Source of the DNA: Arthrobacter sp. ISL-72
Lineage (GTDB): Bacteria > Actinomycetota > Actinomycetes > Actinomycetales > Micrococcaceae
Length of the DNA: 64,000 nt
Assembly (NCBI RefSeq): GCF_018613755.1
Contig: NZ_JAGGPP010000010.1
Coordinates: 62,001 to 126,000 of the forward strand
Reading direction: 5' to 3'
Both the position numbers and the translations under genes were made by a program. This document shows, piece after piece, positions 60,517 to 64,000 of this stretch. The stretch's first letter is position 1. Each line of letters opens with the position of its first letter. The notes under the pieces are model-generated. The model did no database searches, was not told the origin of the DNA, and saw only the letters and a program-made list of their open reading frames with translations.

Positions 60517-60700
60517 TCAGCCGTGGTTGTACATGACGTGTTTGGTGCGGGAGAAGTCCTCGAGGGCGTAGCTGGAGAGGTCCCGGCCGTAGCCGGAGCC
60601 CTTGAAGCCGCCCCAGGGCATTTCGTTAGCGATGACGAGGTGCGAGTTGAACCAGACCGTGCCGAAGTCGAGCCGGCGGGGAACGGACAGCGAGCGGGCC
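60517..60700 (-). pseudogene. aldehyde dehydrogenase, last ~55 codons
   Basis: Minus strand: RRLDFGTVWFNSHLVIANEM, PWGGFKGSGYGRDLSSYALE, DFSRTKHVMYNHG and stop TGA at 60517-60519. This is the C-terminal cofactor-linking and oligomerisation region of gamma-aminobutyraldehyde (PatD-type) dehydrogenases. All upstream parts with the catalytic Cys and Glu are missing. The bases from about 60700 to 60777 (LPELSGVGRSASKNFKCAK in one frame) may be another fragment. Confidence 0.7.
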
Positions 60701-60777
60701 GGGTCATCTTTGCACATTTGAAGTTCTTGCTCGCGGACCGGCCCACACCGCTGAGTTCCGGGAGTTCGTAGATGCAC

Positions 60778-61550
60778 TTAGGAGCCTTGGAAGCCGAGGT
60801 GCCTTTCGGCGTAGATCCGGAGCGCGTCGCGAACGAACACTGCACCGGCCTCCCCACCGTGGTTCGCCGCGAATCGGGGATTGGCCACGTACATCTCACC
60901 TAGACCGGTCACGTAACCCTTCGTGTCGCCGCCGCCCTCTGCGGCCGGGGTTCCCGGTATGGACGTCAGCCATTCCACATGGCGCCTCGCGAGTTCCTGG
61001 GCCTCGGCACTGGCGACGGAAATGCCAGATTCCGCGGCGCGCAGCCAGTCGCTTCCGAGCTGCCCGGAGCGCTGCTTCCAGGCGGCCTTCTCTTCGGCGG
61101 TCATTCCGCGCCACCAAGTGTCACTGGCCGCGTAGGCCTCCTTGCCCCAGCGCTCCTCGACCTCGTCCTTGTACTGCGTGTGGTCGAAGCCATCAAACAT
61201 TTTCTCTGCCATGAGTTCGCCACCTCCTTTCACTGTCTCGATGGTTTGCCGGACCGATGCGATCTGCCGGCCCAGCCGTTCCTGTTCCTGCCTCAGCCAC
61301 TCCAGATGGCTGCTGAGCGCGCTGACCGCATCCGTCTCGCGGTCGAAGACCTCGGCGATGGCGGGCAGGCCCAGACCGAGTCCGCGCAGCAGGAGGATAC
61401 GCTGCAGCTGCAGCAGCGAGCCGCCGTCGTAATAGCGGAGCCGTTGGTGCCGATCCTGCTGGGCTTGAGCAGTCCGATGTCGTCGTAGTGGCGCAAAGTC
61501 CGGCTGGTGGTCCCAGCCATCCTTGCAATTTCCTGAATGGACCAGTTCAT
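60778..61550 (-). pseudogene. TipA-like MerR-family regulator (MerR + TipAS), single-base frameshift
   Basis: N-terminus NWSIQEIARMAGTTSRTLRH, YDDIGLLKPSRIGTNG is the MerR HTH. At about 61437 GGCTCCGCTATTAC seems to lack an A (GGCTACCGC): then RYYDGGSLLQLQRILLLRGL follows, a coiled coil (WLRQEQERLGRQIASVRQTI) and the TipAS domain (MFDGFDHTQYKDEVEERWGK, ARRHVEWLTSIPG, MYVANPRFAANHGGEAGAVF). With the base restored it is 258 codons, normal for TipAL. TipA proteins sense thiopeptides and other drugs. An internal ATG at 61210 would still give a TipAS-only protein, as in TipAS of Streptomyces. Confidence 0.87.
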
Positions 61551-61597
61551 CCTTGACTCCTTTCCGCCGCCATCGTCCGATAATCCGACCCTAGAGG

Positions 61598-61618
61598 TTG
61601 ACGCTACGGAACAGTCAA
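61598..61618 (-). promoter_or_regulatory. MerR-type promoter/operator of the TipA-like gene
   Basis: TTGAC-N11-GTCAA dyad lying over a TTGACT -35 with TCTAGGGT 17 bases further on the minus strand, 48 bases upstream of the start; this layout is typical of autoregulated MerR promoters. Confidence 0.5.
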
Positions 61619-61638
61619 GGGGGTGCTTCGAGGTATGA

Positions 61639-64000
<2,362 letters not shown>

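Overview
The window is high-GC DNA whose protein families point to an actinobacterium, most likely a soil or plant-associated member of the Micrococcaceae (Arthrobacter, Paenarthrobacter or Pseudarthrobacter type). The evidence is the density of FCD-type GntR, LysR and IclR regulators, separate proline dehydrogenase and pyrroline-5-carboxylate dehydrogenase genes, a large ATPase-linked LuxR regulator and a KatG. This assignment is inferred from gene content, not from a marker gene. I saw no rRNA, tRNA or CRISPR array.

Layout. 1-5.9 kb: a tartrate or D-malate module (LysR; divergent tartrate dehydrogenase, glycerate kinase, 2-hydroxycarboxylate transporter; then a small unknown gene and a hydroxyacid dehydrogenase). 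6.2-12.6 kb: an HTH regulator with a deleted oxidoreductase, a secreted rhamnogalacturonan lyase facing an MHS-type transporter across a spacer with two LacI-like palindromes, and a tiny membrane protein. 12.6-25.3 kb: mixed functions (GAF/ANTAR protein, Hsp20, SnoaL-like protein, double-HTH LuxR ATPase, MBL-fold protein, debranching-type glycosidase, PntB, carbonic anhydrase, ArfB) with several gene stumps between them. 26-48.8 kb: a catabolic island for proline and probably N-methylated or hydroxylated prolines, holding two paralogous GntR regulators, an IclR regulator, pruA, proline dehydrogenase, a HutD-like protein, an amino-acid ABC transporter, an M20 amidohydrolase with a sarcosine-oxidase-like enzyme, a dimethylglycine-dehydrogenase-like enzyme, a proline-racemase remnant, an Ldh-type reductase, an MFS transporter and a 35-residue Cys-containing peptide. 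An IS110-type and an IS5-type element sit in it. 50.5-58.3 kb: a second GntR-controlled cluster with three amidohydrolases, a DUF3100 membrane protein and an ornithine-cyclodeaminase-like enzyme; substrate unknown. 58.4-64 kb: broken genes, a secreted protein, a TipA-like regulator and katG, which runs off the window.

Two operator families tie this together. Four sites share an identical 13-mer TGTGATCACATAT and two more are close variants; all lie in promoter regions of the proline island (about 30.26, 31.33, 33.64, 42.98, 47.07 and 47.14 kb). A different palindrome, TTGGTATACCAA, occurs upstream of both halves of the amidohydrolase cluster (53.40 and 55.01 kb).

Two kinds of damage run through the window. 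At least ten genes are broken by a single base gained or lost, mostly in short G or C runs, and in the seven full-length cases correcting those bases restores a whole-codon length of family-typical size. Separately, about nine places show gene pieces joined with hundreds of bases missing. The first class looks like consensus error or very recent mutation; the second looks like real deletion or misassembly.
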